From Calditrichales bacterium MX18-03 (GTDB taxonomy: Bacteria > Bacillota > Clostridia > Lutisporales > Lutisporaceae): a stretch of 64,000 bases of DNA. Made by a program: the position numbers and the translations under genes. A model generated the notes under the pieces. That model was given only the letters and a program-made list of their open reading frames with translations. It did not search any database and was not told the DNA's origin. Position 1 is the stretch's first letter. Each line of letters starts with the position of its first letter. Location: positions 248,001-312,000 of the forward strand of contig JAJGRE010000002.1 of assembly GCA_021083345.1 (NCBI GenBank). The letters run 5' to 3'. Shown here in pieces: positions 1 to 8,443 of this stretch.

Positions 1-37
1 TTCAAAGTAGCTGCAGGTCTCTCTATCTCGCTCAAGC

Positions 38-733
38 TCATTGACTGCTTTTTTTGCGCCCCGTCCGGTATGGACAGACCCTGCGGCAGGCGCTGCAGTT
101 ATACAGATCCCAGCCCCTTCCCGCTTTAAAGAAGGATTTTTCACGGCAAAGCTTTTGATTCACCGTGATTCCGTCCATTGCCTGCTGCGGGCAAGCCTCC
201 AGGCACCGCCGGCAACCAGAGGGGCACTGGAAGTCTTCCAGCAGAGGGTCTGGCTCAACTACCGCATCGATGAGCACTGCACCGATATAAACCATATTGC
301 CCAGCGCTTCATTCATAAAAATCGTGCTTTTACCCATTATACCCAACCCGGCAAGCACTGCCGCATGTTTGAGTGAAATAATGCCTTTGCCGTGCATGTT
401 TTCCTGATCCCAGGACAGGTAGGGCACATCGGAGGGCACCAATACAGCCCTGACCTGCTTTTGCTGCAAGAAACGGCAAAGTTCCATGGCAATCCGGTCC
501 AGTTCCTCATACATCTTGTAGGCGGTATGTGTATAAGGAACAGGGCTTTCGGCAAGGATGGCATCAATGGGCATCTGCTTGATGAAAACAACAACACTTC
601 TGCACTGGCTGAAAACATCCTTGGGACTGAAGCCTATCGGCGCTTTTTCAAATCTTCCGATATCGGCTATTCCGCAGGCCTGTGCACCTGCTTCCAGTAC
701 AAATTTCTTGATCTGTTCAGATAACATCTGCAT
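38..733 (-). CDS. 4Fe-4S double-cluster protein, epoxyqueuosine reductase-like
   Basis: The protein (about 231 residues) has a reductase-like N-terminal region and a C-terminal pair of cysteine clusters, CPSGCRRCLEACP followed by CSACRRVCPY, typical of two [4Fe-4S] clusters of the QueG/ferredoxin type. It is much shorter than QueG (about 350-380 residues), so it is more likely an uncharacterised redox relative than a true queuosine enzyme. I prefer the ATG at 733 because AGGGAG lies just upstream; an ATG at 757 lacks a ribosome binding site. It is probably cytosolic. It sits downstream of, and on the same strand as, the threonine aldolase gene, so co-transcription is possible. Confidence 0.7.
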   Translation of the reverse strand: MQMLSEQIKKFVLEAGAQACGIADIGRFEKAPIGFSPKDVFSQCRSVVVFIKQMPIDAILAESPVPYTHTAYKMYEELDRIAMELCRFLQQKQVRAVLVPSDVPYLSWDQENMHGKGIISLKHAAVLAGLGIMGKSTIFMNEALGNMVYIGAVLIDAVVEPDPLLEDFQCPSGCRRCLEACPQQAMDGITVNQKLCREKSFFKAGRGWDLYNCSACRRVCPYRTGRKKSSQ

Positions 734-782
734 TTCACTCCCTATAACCTTATTCATTCATTCATCGGGATATGTTTCAGCC

Positions 783-1817
783 TCATCGGCTTTCCAGCGT
801 TTTTTTCATATCTGCAATAAATGCCAATACGGCATCCTCCCTCGTCGCCCATGAAGTGACAAGGCGAATCGATGAATGTGCTTCGTCAACCTTAGACCAG
901 ATATAAAATGCATATATCTCCTGCAGCGCCTCTATCAACCGGTTGGGCAAAATAGGAAAAATCTGGTTTGAGGGTGATTGCGTCAGGAATGAAAAACCTT
1001 CTTTTCTTATGGCCTCTCTCAGCAAATCGGCCATCTTATTGGCATGCTTAGCCAGATCGAAGTACAGCTCATCCCTGAACAGTTCAAGAAACTGCACGCC
1101 AAGGAGCCTGCCCTTTGCCAGCAGCGCACCCTTCTGCTTCATATGAAAGCGGAAATCTTCCTGAAGGGACTCACGGCAGATAACCAGAGCTTCTCCAATC
1201 AGCGCACCGTTTTTGGTTCCGCCGATATAGAATGCGTCCGTCAGCCTTCCCAGATCGGTAAGCGTCAGGTCATTTCCTGCCGCGCATAATGCAGAACCAA
1301 GCCTCGCGCCATCCAGGAACAGAATCAGGCCGTTTTCTTTGCAGAAACCGCTGATCTGTTCTAGTTCACCCTTACGATAAATGGATCCGATCTCAGTGGG
1401 ATTTGAAATATATACCAGCTTGGGCTTTACCATATGCTCATCCGTATGGGTGTCCAATACGGACTTGATCTGGGCCGGTGTTATTTTCCCATCCTCCACT
1501 GCTATGGAAAGAACCTTATGCCCAGTAGCTTCTACCGACCCGGCTTCGTGCACAAGAATATGGCCTGTATTGGCCGCTATCGCTGCTTCGTGAGGCCTTA
1601 GGAAAGCGGAAATGGCAATCAGGTTAGTCTGCGTACCGCCGGATAACAAGTGGATATCTACATCCTTCCGATTGATCTTCTGTTTCAATAGTTCAACGGC
1701 TTCCTGTGTATAGCAGTCTTCTCCATATCCTTCCGTCTGAACCAGGTTTGACTCAATCAATGCGTTAAGTATTCTAGGATGCGCCCCTTCACTGTAGTCA
1801 TTTTTAAAACTGTACAT
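783..1817 (-). CDS. Low-specificity L-threonine aldolase family (PLP-dependent)
   Basis: At 344 residues it matches the threonine aldolase / beta-eliminating lyase family, which cleaves L-threonine or allo-threonine to glycine and acetaldehyde. The PLP lysine is visible in GGTKNG (K202), the cofactor-binding aspartate in LFLDGARLG (near residue 169), and the early SGGTQTN loop (near 60) contacts the phosphate. A GGGGG ribosome binding site precedes the ATG. It is divergent from an XRE-cupin regulator across a 150-bp gap holding a good promoter, so that regulator is its probable controller. The substrate could differ from threonine. Confidence 0.85.
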   Translation of the reverse strand: MYSFKNDYSEGAHPRILNALIESNLVQTEGYGEDCYTQEAVELLKQKINRKDVDIHLLSGGTQTNLIAISAFLRPHEAAIAANTGHILVHEAGSVEATGHKVLSIAVEDGKITPAQIKSVLDTHTDEHMVKPKLVYISNPTEIGSIYRKGELEQISGFCKENGLILFLDGARLGSALCAAGNDLTLTDLGRLTDAFYIGGTKNGALIGEALVICRESLQEDFRFHMKQKGALLAKGRLLGVQFLELFRDELYFDLAKHANKMADLLREAIRKEGFSFLTQSPSNQIFPILPNRLIEALQEIYAFYIWSKVDEAHSSIRLVTSWATREDAVLAFIADMKKTLESR

Positions 1818-1862
1818 CTGTCGGACCCCCTTATTTTGTTTAGCATATTATGCTTTTTTCTG

Positions 1863-1891
1863 TTTACATTCATCATTATGTGCAATATAAT
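1863..1891 (+). promoter_or_regulatory. Sigma-A type promoter for XRE-cupin gene
   Basis: TTTACA (1863-1868), a 17-bp spacer and TATAAT (1886-1891) form a near-consensus promoter pointing at the XRE-cupin gene. The leader is about 70 nt. Confidence 0.7.
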
Positions 1892-1930
1892 ATACATAAC
1901 GTGCTTTATATCGTTTATTTAATCTTACAT

Positions 1931-1951
1931 CTTGTACATGATGATGTCAAG
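1931..1951. promoter_or_regulatory. Inverted repeat, possible operator
   Basis: CTTGtACAT and ATGTcAAG form an imperfect inverted repeat around a 4-base centre, directly upstream of the AGGAGGT ribosome binding site. It could be an autoregulatory operator for the XRE-cupin protein. This is inferred from position only. Confidence 0.35.
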
Positions 1952-1969
1952 ATACAGGAGGTATCCCTT

Positions 1970-2521
1970 TTGAAAGATTTAAACGCCATCTTTTCCGGAA
2001 ACCTGAAGCGGATAAGGGAAGAAAAGAAAATAAGCCTGGACAATATGGCAAAACTGACAGGCGTAAGCAAAAGCATGCTGGGCCAGATAGAAAGGGGCGA
2101 GGTAAATCCTACTATATCAACTGTCTGGAAAATTGCCAACGGCTTGAAGATTTCCTTTACTGCGCTGCTGAACAGGCCCCAATCCGACATCGAACTGGTA
2201 TCCCGCAGAGAGATTGAACCCTTGGTAGAAGACAACGGAAAATATAGAAACTATCCGATCTTTCCCTACGATGAAGCAAGAAGATTCGAAATATATGCCA
2301 TCGAGCTGGATGGGGGCAGCAGTTTAAGAGCAGAGCCGCACCCCACGGATACGCAAGAATTTATCACTCTTTTCTCTGGTAAACTGACAGTGAAGGTCAG
2401 CGATGAAGAATACCAACTGGAATCAGGCGATTCTATCCGCTTCAAGGCCGATGCTCCTCACTTCTATCATAATCCCGGAGAGGTTCTTACCAAACTGAGC
2501 ATGGTGATTTATTATCCTTGA
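1970..2521 (+). CDS. XRE-family regulator with C-terminal cupin domain
   Basis: The protein has an N-terminal helix-turn-helix (LKRIREEKKISLDNMAKLTG, then a SKSMLGQIERGEVNP recognition segment) and a C-terminal cupin barrel (residues about 110-183) with HPTDTQEFITLFSGK and GDSIRFKADAPH. This is the PuuR/SutR-like arrangement in which the cupin senses a small metabolite. I place the start at the TTG at 1970, seven bases after a perfect AGGAGGT; a longer in-frame ATG at 1850 would overlap the promoter. It is divergent from the threonine aldolase gene and likely regulates it. Confidence 0.85.
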   Translation: MKDLNAIFSGNLKRIREEKKISLDNMAKLTGVSKSMLGQIERGEVNPTISTVWKIANGLKISFTALLNRPQSDIELVSRREIEPLVEDNGKYRNYPIFPYDEARRFEIYAIELDGGSSLRAEPHPTDTQEFITLFSGKLTVKVSDEEYQLESGDSIRFKADAPHFYHNPGEVLTKLSMVIYYP

Positions 2522-2631
2522 TTTCTGCGGCTAAAAAAGCGATACTACCAGTTGGCAAGACATAAAAAGATGCCATAAAAAACAATGGCACCTCAAAATA
2601 TCAGAGTAGGATATGTATTTTTCTAACCAAA

Positions 2632-3072
2632 TTACTGCAGGAATCTCTTTAATTCCTCAATATTAGCTTGCTCAAATTTCAATAGCTTTTCACCCAAATC
2701 CAGTATTTCTTGATCCGCTTCCTGATATTCCTTTAGCTTTTTCGTCATGTCCACGATGCCCATGGTACTTCCCTGAATCAGCATTTCTGAGATGTGAGAC
2801 GGGGTTTTGTCCTTCATAGTCTGCAAATTGATCATAACATGTGCTGACGTTTTTTTGAATGGGCCGATCTCCTTTGCTTCCTTATGTGCAGCTTTTAACT
2901 TCTCATCAGATGCGTTGAATATCTTCTCATACTCATGAAGCTGTGACTCCAAGATTTTCTTGAATCCGGCATGATTCACTATACTGGTCAACTGCTTGAT
3001 GGTCTCCTGACCCATTTCCGAATTCTGGTGGATATAATTCAATAATTCTGCATTGCCATCCATGCTAAACAC
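2632..3072 (-). CDS. Conserved helical protein of unknown function
   Basis: This 146-residue protein is nearly all alpha-helical, with long charged helices and no signal peptide or cysteine motifs. The layout (helices at about 5-35, 37-70, 80-115 and 118-146) suggests a ferritin-like or four-helix bundle fold. I do not recognise a named family. An AAGAGGTG-type ribosome binding site precedes the ATG. Neighbours are an XRE regulator facing it and a TauE-like permease upstream on the same strand, which do not suggest a role. Confidence 0.6.
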   Translation of the reverse strand: MFSMDGNAELLNYIHQNSEMGQETIKQLTSIVNHAGFKKILESQLHEYEKIFNASDEKLKAAHKEAKEIGPFKKTSAHVMINLQTMKDKTPSHISEMLIQGSTMGIVDMTKKLKEYQEADQEILDLGEKLLKFEQANIEELKRFLQ

Positions 3073-3158
3073 CTCTTTTATACTATTATGTTTAATTCAT
3101 TTCTGTTTATACCCATGCTTATCATGATAAAGGAGGTAGATAGCATACGCCGGTGATT

Positions 3159-3914
3159 CTATAATATCAGCTTCCCTGCGGCTAAAGCTGTCATGATGAT
3201 AATCATCCAGCGGAAGAGCTTTTCGTTAAGCTTCTTGATAACAATGATCCCCAACCATGCACCAAACGCAATAATCGGTATCATAGCTGCAACCGCCATC
3301 AGCGTATTCAGAGGGATATTGTTCCAAAAAAAGATCTGCAGCGGCATTTTTATTAGATTGATAATTAAGAAGAACCAGGCATAAGTTCCCATAAAGCTAT
3401 TTTTCTTGTAGCCCTTTGCAAGCAGATAAACACTCAGGATAGGCCCGGCAGCATTTCCGATCATGGACGTAAAACCGCTGGCTATGCCGGTCAGTGCGTA
3501 AAACCAGACTTTCTCAGGTACCTTGAACTGCTCCCCTCTCCTTTCGGTATAGATAAGTATGCCCAGGCACACCAGTACCGATAGGGCGATCAATACCTTA
3601 AATTGCTTGTCGTCCACAAGATTCCCCACAAAAATGCCCAGAGCCAAACCGGCCGCTGCCCAGAATATGAGCTTTTTTATATTGCCCCATTCCGCGTGCC
3701 GGTTATAGTACTTTACAGCAAAAACATCACCGACGACAAGCATCGGCAGTATGATACCTGTAGAAGCCTTGCCCCCGAAAACAGCAGCAACTATTGGAAC
3801 GGCAAGAGTTGTCATGCCGCTTATCCCTGTTTTTGAGAAGCCTACCATAAAAGCTACAGTGACCAGCCATAACCATTGCTCCGGTGTAAAGCCCATTGAT
3901 TGCAGCAACTCCAT
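3159..3914 (-). CDS. TauE/SafE family sulfite/anion exporter-like permease
   Basis: The protein has 251 residues with about eight hydrophobic segments and the two-half architecture of the TauE/SafE family, including GFSKTGISGM near residue 25 and GFTSMIGNAAGPILS near residue 150. These permeases move sulfite, sulfoacetate or related organic anions across the inner membrane; the substrate cannot be read here. AAAGGAG precedes the ATG. The neighbouring 211-residue protein starts upstream on the same strand and may share its transcript. Confidence 0.8.
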   Translation of the reverse strand: MELLQSMGFTPEQWLWLVTVAFMVGFSKTGISGMTTLAVPIVAAVFGGKASTGIILPMLVVGDVFAVKYYNRHAEWGNIKKLIFWAAAGLALGIFVGNLVDDKQFKVLIALSVLVCLGILIYTERRGEQFKVPEKVWFYALTGIASGFTSMIGNAAGPILSVYLLAKGYKKNSFMGTYAWFFLIINLIKMPLQIFFWNNIPLNTLMAVAAMIPIIAFGAWLGIIVIKKLNEKLFRWMIIIMTALAAGKLIL

Positions 3915-3957
3915 CTTCTTTTGCTCCTTTGATTAAATCCTTCGATAATGCTCCCCT

Positions 3958-4593
3958 TTAGGCGTTTTCAGCCCCTTCAAGTGAAAGCATGAGGAAACCG
4001 CAGAAAGCCGCATTGTCATGCTGCAGCGATGGATCCAATTCCTTCTTCATGCTGTTGATCCGGTCCCGGTAGGCACGGTAGAACTCAAAGCTGGGCTGCG
4101 GGCGGTATTGGAGCCCCTCCAATTCGAAATGCTCAATGACACCTTTAACCGTTGTGGGTTTGATAAACACCTCCACACCCGGTCTGTAATAGACGGGGCA
4201 AACGGTCAGGAGGGGCCATTTCGCCAGCTTGTACTCATGGAGCACACCCAGCATTAAGTTAAAACCAAAAGCCTGTTCACCGTGCAGGAAAGCCTTCAAG
4301 CCGTGGGCCATCCGCTCTTTTTCGCTATCGTTCATTGCTTTCGCCAAGTCTCTGAATTTCGGCTTTTCAAAAACAGAGACCATGGAGGACTGGCTGACTA
4401 CCTTGCTCATGACTTCTACGATTCTGTCCGGACTTTCGAATTGTTCCAGTGAGAAGCTCTCCTGCGCCAGCTTATTCATCTTCTCCACTTTATGCTTTTT
4501 TGCGATTTCAAGCATTAGGGGATTGGAGAAGCCGCCAGGATAACGGGCAAAAAACCGTTCTTCTGCCTCTTTCAACTTTGATGTATTCATCAT
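3958..4593 (-). CDS. Conserved hypothetical protein
   Basis: This soluble 211-residue protein has no recognisable catalytic motif. The C-terminal half contains the aromatic stretches CPVYYRPGVEVF and GLQYRPQPSFEFYRAYRD, suggesting a folded globular domain. GGAGGAG lies upstream of the ATG. It is separated by 43 bp from the TauE-like permease, so both may belong to one transcription unit. No function is proposed. Confidence 0.6.
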   Translation of the reverse strand: MMNTSKLKEAEERFFARYPGGFSNPLMLEIAKKHKVEKMNKLAQESFSLEQFESPDRIVEVMSKVVSQSSMVSVFEKPKFRDLAKAMNDSEKERMAHGLKAFLHGEQAFGFNLMLGVLHEYKLAKWPLLTVCPVYYRPGVEVFIKPTTVKGVIEHFELEGLQYRPQPSFEFYRAYRDRINSMKKELDPSLQHDNAAFCGFLMLSLEGAENA

Positions 4594-4633
4594 TTGATCT
4601 CCTCCGTTCTTATTCCCGATTGAATGGTGCCCT

Positions 4634-4669
4634 AAAAAACAAGCTGCTGTTTAAGTCAGCAGCTTTGTT
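4634..4669 (-). terminator. Rho-independent terminator
   Basis: AAGCTGCTG pairs with CAGCAGCTT and is followed on the minus strand by GTTTTTTAG. It lies directly after the stop of the 59-residue winged-helix gene. Confidence 0.75.
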
Positions 4670-4673
4670 CCAC

Positions 4674-4853
4674 TTATTTTTTTATTTCCCAATAGCATAC
4701 CTTTGGTGATACTATCTTTTCTTCTTTCTTGAGCTTGGCCATAATTTTATCTACTTCTTTCCTGTCGATGCCGGTTGCTGTTGCGATTTGTCCTGCGCTG
4801 ACCGGTTTGTCTGCGTTGTTGAAATAGGCGAGAACAATTTCATAATTTTCCAT
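4674..4853 (-). CDS. Small winged-helix-like protein (59 aa)
   Basis: This short gene encodes [20 protein letters not shown] followed by [18 protein letters not shown] and a lysine-rich segment ending WEIKK. The pattern (helix, GQIAxxTGI turn, second helix, basic wing) resembles stand-alone winged helix-turn-helix DNA-binding domains common in Clostridia. GGAAGG precedes the ATG and a clear terminator follows the stop, supporting a real gene. No effector domain is present, so it may be a small DNA-binding protein or an accessory subunit. Confidence 0.6.
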   Translation of the reverse strand: MENYEIVLAYFNNADKPVSAGQIATATGIDRKEVDKIMAKLKKEEKIVSPKVCYWEIKK

Positions 4854-5007
4854 TCTGATCCTTCCTCTCTTTATCCTTTTGTTCTTGGATGAAGCGGCTT
4901 ACGGATGCCTTTGGCAACTATTGACAATATGTGTACACGCTTCATATTACAATAATAATTCCAAACGTATGTTCTGTCAATATTCTAACCGTTAAAGGCA
5001 ACCGGGA

Positions 5008-6087
5008 TTACAGATCAGGATTGGGTATCATGAGGTCTCGGATGATGCCGAGTAATTCCTCATAGCCTTTGATAAAGCCTCTAAGCGTCCTTGCCGTAGC
5101 CCCATAAGAATCAAATTCTTCGGTGGTCATGCCGTCAGGGTAGTAGGCTCTTCGGAAGTCTTCAAACTTCAGGAGCAATTCTTCGACGATTTTCGGGTCC
5201 ACCGGATGATCCATTCTTGGTATGACTTCGATATCCGACGCGTTGATCTTCTGCTGCCAGCCGGCCGGTATGGTAAGCACCATATCGCCGCCGATAAACT
5301 CGCTCCATTGCTTCAGGTTCCTGTAGGCAGCAGCCAGCAGCCTTGTCTTGTAGCCGCGTTCCTTGAATATACGGTAGGCATTCTTCATGGCTGCAATACC
5401 ACACCAGTCCAGGTACTCAGGATCAATGTCGATACACTTCCTGACGGCTTCAACCTTCATCCAGTCATCCAGACGGCCAACCATGATGGTGCAAACCGGT
5501 GTCATGGACGCAGTTTCCAGCCCTTCCGCTTCCCGTCTCTTCAATCCTCTTTCCACAGCTTCTGCAACAGCTACAGCCTGAGGCACCGTAAAGCATACGG
5601 TCGCATTGATGTTGACACCCCTGTAGGTCGCCTCCTCAAAGGCTTTGACTCCAGCTTTGGTTACAGGCATTTTGACCATCATATTGGGAGCCAGGGTGTT
5701 GAAGTAAGCAGCCTGATCAGCCATCCGCCTTGCATCCCTGTAGTATTTTGCATTGGTCTGGATCGAGATGCGGCCCTTTTTCCCGTTTTCTTTTTCAAAG
5801 ACAGGCATGAGCAAACCGGCACCCTTCACAGCCATTTCTTCAATCAGCTTCCAGGCAATATCATCTTCCGTACCTTCCGGCAGTTCTTTTGTAATCTCGA
5901 GGATCCTGTCTTTCCACAAAGACATTTCCTTCTTCAGCACATCTACCACGATGACAGGATTTGTTGTTGCCCCAACTGCCCCATTCTCAATGGCTTCACT
6001 CAGCTCCTCCACCGAACATGAATCATTCCAGAAATCCGTCACTGTTGTAACGGCTGTCTGATGAAGCGGACTCTTATACTTTTCCAT
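5008..6087 (-). CDS. Transaldolase family protein
   Basis: This 359-residue protein shows transaldolase signatures: GAVGATTNPVIV near residue 40 and the Schiff-base lysine in NMMVKMPVT (K139), followed by GVNINATVCF. Transaldolases transfer a dihydroxyacetone unit in the pentose phosphate pathway, but this copy sits beside a creatininase-family hydrolase, so it may act as an aldolase in a catabolic pathway. I chose the ATG at 6087, preceded by GAGGTG; an upstream TTG at 6111 has no clear site. The stop of the creatininase gene is about 25 bp upstream, so the two are likely one operon. Confidence 0.8.
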   Translation of the reverse strand: MEKYKSPLHQTAVTTVTDFWNDSCSVEELSEAIENGAVGATTNPVIVVDVLKKEMSLWKDRILEITKELPEGTEDDIAWKLIEEMAVKGAGLLMPVFEKENGKKGRISIQTNAKYYRDARRMADQAAYFNTLAPNMMVKMPVTKAGVKAFEEATYRGVNINATVCFTVPQAVAVAEAVERGLKRREAEGLETASMTPVCTIMVGRLDDWMKVEAVRKCIDIDPEYLDWCGIAAMKNAYRIFKERGYKTRLLAAAYRNLKQWSEFIGGDMVLTIPAGWQQKINASDIEVIPRMDHPVDPKIVEELLLKFEDFRRAYYPDGMTTEEFDSYGATARTLRGFIKGYEELLGIIRDLMIPNPDL

Positions 6088-6112
6088 TGCTTTCACCTCA
6101 TTATCATTCAAA

Positions 6113-7072
6113 TTAATAGGTTAACGTATAAATATGTCTTCCACCATTAAATGGACCTTTGATAACTGCCTCGATATCCTCACGTTTCCTTTGTGTCACC
6201 AGTTCAATAGGCGGCAGTTCTCCCGGAGGATATTTCGCAGTAATGTCATGTACCAGCTTTTCCAGATAGTCCAGGATTCGCTCCACCCCTTCACGGGCTT
6301 TCTCCGCATCAGCCAGCTTTGCGTTGCCGATGACCCCTTCGGGCGTGCAGATGCATTCCATCCCCACGGAACCGTATGCGTTATACCATTTGATAGGCCC
6401 TGGACCATTTTCTGCGGAGTTATTGATATGTCCCGGCGGAAGCATGGGTGCCGGTTTTGTTTCTACTGCCTCCGCCTGATTGCATAATTCAGGAAATAAA
6501 GCCAGCGCATAGGACTGCTCACATTCGTCAGCATGTATAAAGGGGGTTTCAAAGGGGCCGCCGAACGCTTTCGTATTGAGCAGCTCTTTCGCAGCGTTCC
6601 AGAAATGGCAATATAGAATAATACCGGGAACCTGGAATTTCTTCCCGAATTTATGGATAGCCAAAGGGATCACATAATCCTGTCCGTGACCGTTGACAAC
6701 AATCATTTTTCTGAAACCGGTGTTCCAGAAACCGGCAAAGACATAACACAGATAATCCGCCAGTGTTTCTTCCGGGATCATGATGGTACCCGGCATGCCC
6801 AAGTGATGGTAAGGATGGGAGCCATACCAGATGGGTTGAGCAACCGTACAGCCGGTAGCCAATGCCACCTGCTCGCATAGTCTGGTATCAAGGAAAGTAT
6901 CCTCACCGTATGGCGCACTGGGGCCATGATTCTCAGTAGACCCTACCGGTATCAGTATGACGTCGTTGTTCTTCAATCGTTCTTTTACCTGTGAAGTTGT
7001 CATGTTCTGAAAGTATACGCCGGTGTTGTTTTCCATGTGACCGCCCTTTGCGGGTATTTGCCACTTCGACAT
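6113..7072 (-). CDS. Creatininase family amidohydrolase
   Basis: The 319-residue protein has the creatininase-fold metal motifs: PVGSTENHGP with E/H ligands near residue 45, the GEDTFLD aspartate, VNGHGQDY near 125, and a late acidic segment HADECEQS near 175. Members hydrolyse cyclic amides or N-formyl compounds using two metals; the substrate is unknown. A GGGGG site supports the start at 7072; an internal ATG at 7036 is an alternative. A strong promoter lies upstream, and the gene is divergent from an XRE-cupin regulator. The downstream transaldolase is probably in the same operon. Confidence 0.8.
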   Translation of the reverse strand: MSKWQIPAKGGHMENNTGVYFQNMTTSQVKERLKNNDVILIPVGSTENHGPSAPYGEDTFLDTRLCEQVALATGCTVAQPIWYGSHPYHHLGMPGTIMIPEETLADYLCYVFAGFWNTGFRKMIVVNGHGQDYVIPLAIHKFGKKFQVPGIILYCHFWNAAKELLNTKAFGGPFETPFIHADECEQSYALALFPELCNQAEAVETKPAPMLPPGHINNSAENGPGPIKWYNAYGSVGMECICTPEGVIGNAKLADAEKAREGVERILDYLEKLVHDITAKYPPGELPPIELVTQRKREDIEAVIKGPFNGGRHIYTLTY

Positions 7073-7152
7073 CTCTTATTCCCCCTTGATCAGCAGCTGG
7101 CTTTTCATCTGTATTGAATTAACAAAAATGTAATACTTCACATTACAAATTT

Positions 7153-7181
7153 AGTATATATTAATTTTTTGTTTGCGTCAA
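7153..7181 (-). promoter_or_regulatory. Promoter of creatininase-transaldolase operon
   Basis: On the minus strand, TTGACG (7181-7176), 17 bp and TATACT (7158-7153) form a strong promoter upstream of the creatininase gene. The AT-rich repeats TTAATTAATCC next to the -35 box could bind the divergent XRE regulator. Confidence 0.65.
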
Positions 7182-7288
7182 TTAATTAATCCTTAATTGT
7201 GAAATTTTGTTCACGTGCCATCAGCACCCTTTATTCCAAGCTGTTTCCCCTACCACGCCCTCAGAAAGGCAGAATAAAGCCAGTGCTA

Positions 7289-7317
7289 TTGACACAATAA
7301 TTAATTATTGCTTAAAT
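7289..7317 (+). promoter_or_regulatory. Promoter with palindrome in the spacer, XRE-cupin gene
   Basis: TTGACA (7289-7294), a 17-bp spacer and TTAAAT (7312-7317) point at the XRE gene. The spacer contains the perfect 16-bp palindrome CAATAATTAATTATTG (7295-7310), an ideal position for a repressor dimer, suggesting autoregulation. Confidence 0.6.
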
Positions 7318-7369
7318 AGTTAGTATAGAAATGAATTCATTATTAAAGAAATGGAATCGTGGTGATAAA

Positions 7370-7978
7370 ATGGAGAAATCCAGAAATGATCTGAACCTTG
7401 AGCTTGGAAAACGCCTGCGGGCTTTAAGGGAGACGAAGAAGCTGAAGATCGTTGATGTTGCGGGCATCACGGGTTTGACGTCCAGCTTCATCAGCCAGGT
7501 TGAGCGGGCTTTGGTTTCCCCCTCTATCGATACGCTAAAAAAAATTGGAGATGCTCTGGATACACCCCTAAGCTATCTCTTTGCGTCTGCCGATGCTGAT
7601 GCGGATGACAGTCCGTCAAGCAGTCACAGCGGCGGCAATGAGAAATCGCCTATCGTGCATGTACATCAGAGAAAAATACTTTCCCCCCAGCAGGGTGTGG
7701 TTTTCTACCTTCTGAATCCCGACATGAGCGGACCCATAGAATTTATCTATAATATCTATGAGCCCGGTGCGGGAACCGGGGATAATCTTTACACGCATAT
7801 AGGTCAGGAATGCGGACTGATTCTGGAAGGTGAACTCCTTGTTACCATTAGAGACAAGCAATACCTGATGAGTGAAGGCGATAGCATTACTTTTTCCTCT
7901 GAGGAACCCCATTCAAAAAAGAACATCGGTGATAAGCGTTGCGTGTGTGTCTGGGCCAATACACCGCCCTGGTTTTAA
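7370..7978 (+). CDS. XRE-family regulator with cupin domain
   Basis: The protein (about 202 residues) has an N-terminal helix-turn-helix (ELGKRLRALRETKKLKIVD, then SSFISQVERALVSPS) and a C-terminal cupin with YTHIGQECGLILEGE and GDSITFSSEEPH. I place the start at the ATG at 7370, just after GGTGAT; an ATG at 7331 has no ribosome binding site and lies too near the promoter. It is divergent from the creatininase-transaldolase operon and probably controls it in response to a small ligand. It belongs to the same family as the XRE-cupin at 1970 but is clearly divergent from it. Confidence 0.85.
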   Translation: MEKSRNDLNLELGKRLRALRETKKLKIVDVAGITGLTSSFISQVERALVSPSIDTLKKIGDALDTPLSYLFASADADADDSPSSSHSGGNEKSPIVHVHQRKILSPQQGVVFYLLNPDMSGPIEFIYNIYEPGAGTGDNLYTHIGQECGLILEGELLVTIRDKQYLMSEGDSITFSSEEPHSKKNIGDKRCVCVWANTPPWF

Positions 7979-8011
7979 TTCAAAAGCTGACTCCAAATAC
8001 CCTGCATACCC

Positions 8012-8058
8012 ATAAGGAATAGAAGAAGCCGGCAGCACCGGCTTTTTCTATTCCTTAT
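8012..8058. terminator. Bidirectional terminator
   Basis: AATAGAAgAAGCCGG, a 5-base loop, then CCGGCTTtTTCTATT form a long stem with A/T tracts on both sides. It ends the XRE gene on the plus strand and overlaps the last codons of mscL on the minus strand. Confidence 0.85.
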
Positions 8059-8443
8059 CTCTTAATAAATCCCTGATCTCCGTCAACAGTAATACCTCAT
8101 CGGATGGTCTGGTTGCCTGAGGCTTTTCCTCTTCTTTCTTACGCAAGGCATTCAAGGCTTTGATAACAATGAAGATTGAGAATGCCACCAGAAAAAAATC
8201 AATGGTGGTCTGAAGGAACTGACCATAACGGATGGATAGCTCTTCAACGCCCTGCTTGCCGGGGCTGATGACCCATTTCAAAGCCGTCAGGTTGATTTTT
8301 CCGGTAAAAATCCCCAATACCGGCATGATGACATCATTAACCAATGAGGTGACGATCTTACCGAAAGCACCCCCAATGATAACACCTACTGCCAGGTCAA
8401 CCACATTTCCTTTCAGAGCGAACTTCTTAAACTCCTTCAGCAT
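8048..8443 (-). CDS. mscL: Large-conductance mechanosensitive channel
   Basis: This 131-residue protein begins [20 protein letters not shown] and has the MscL pore helix [16 protein letters not shown], a second transmembrane helix ([16 protein letters not shown]) and a charged cytosolic helix. MscL opens on hypo-osmotic shock to release solutes. The start at 8443 follows a perfect GAGGAGG. The first 17 bp overlap the end of the upstream GGDEF-EAL gene, indicating translational coupling or at least co-transcription. Confidence 0.95.
   Translation of the reverse strand: MLKEFKKFALKGNVVDLAVGVIIGGAFGKIVTSLVNDVIMPVLGIFTGKINLTALKWVISPGKQGVEELSIRYGQFLQTTIDFFLVAFSIFIVIKALNALRKKEEEKPQATRPSDEVLLLTEIRDLLRDKE

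Noticed and set aside
5206-6021. 271-residue plus-strand frame
   Set aside because: Antisense to the transaldolase gene, whose motifs are clear; the plus frame is low-complexity and has no start signal.
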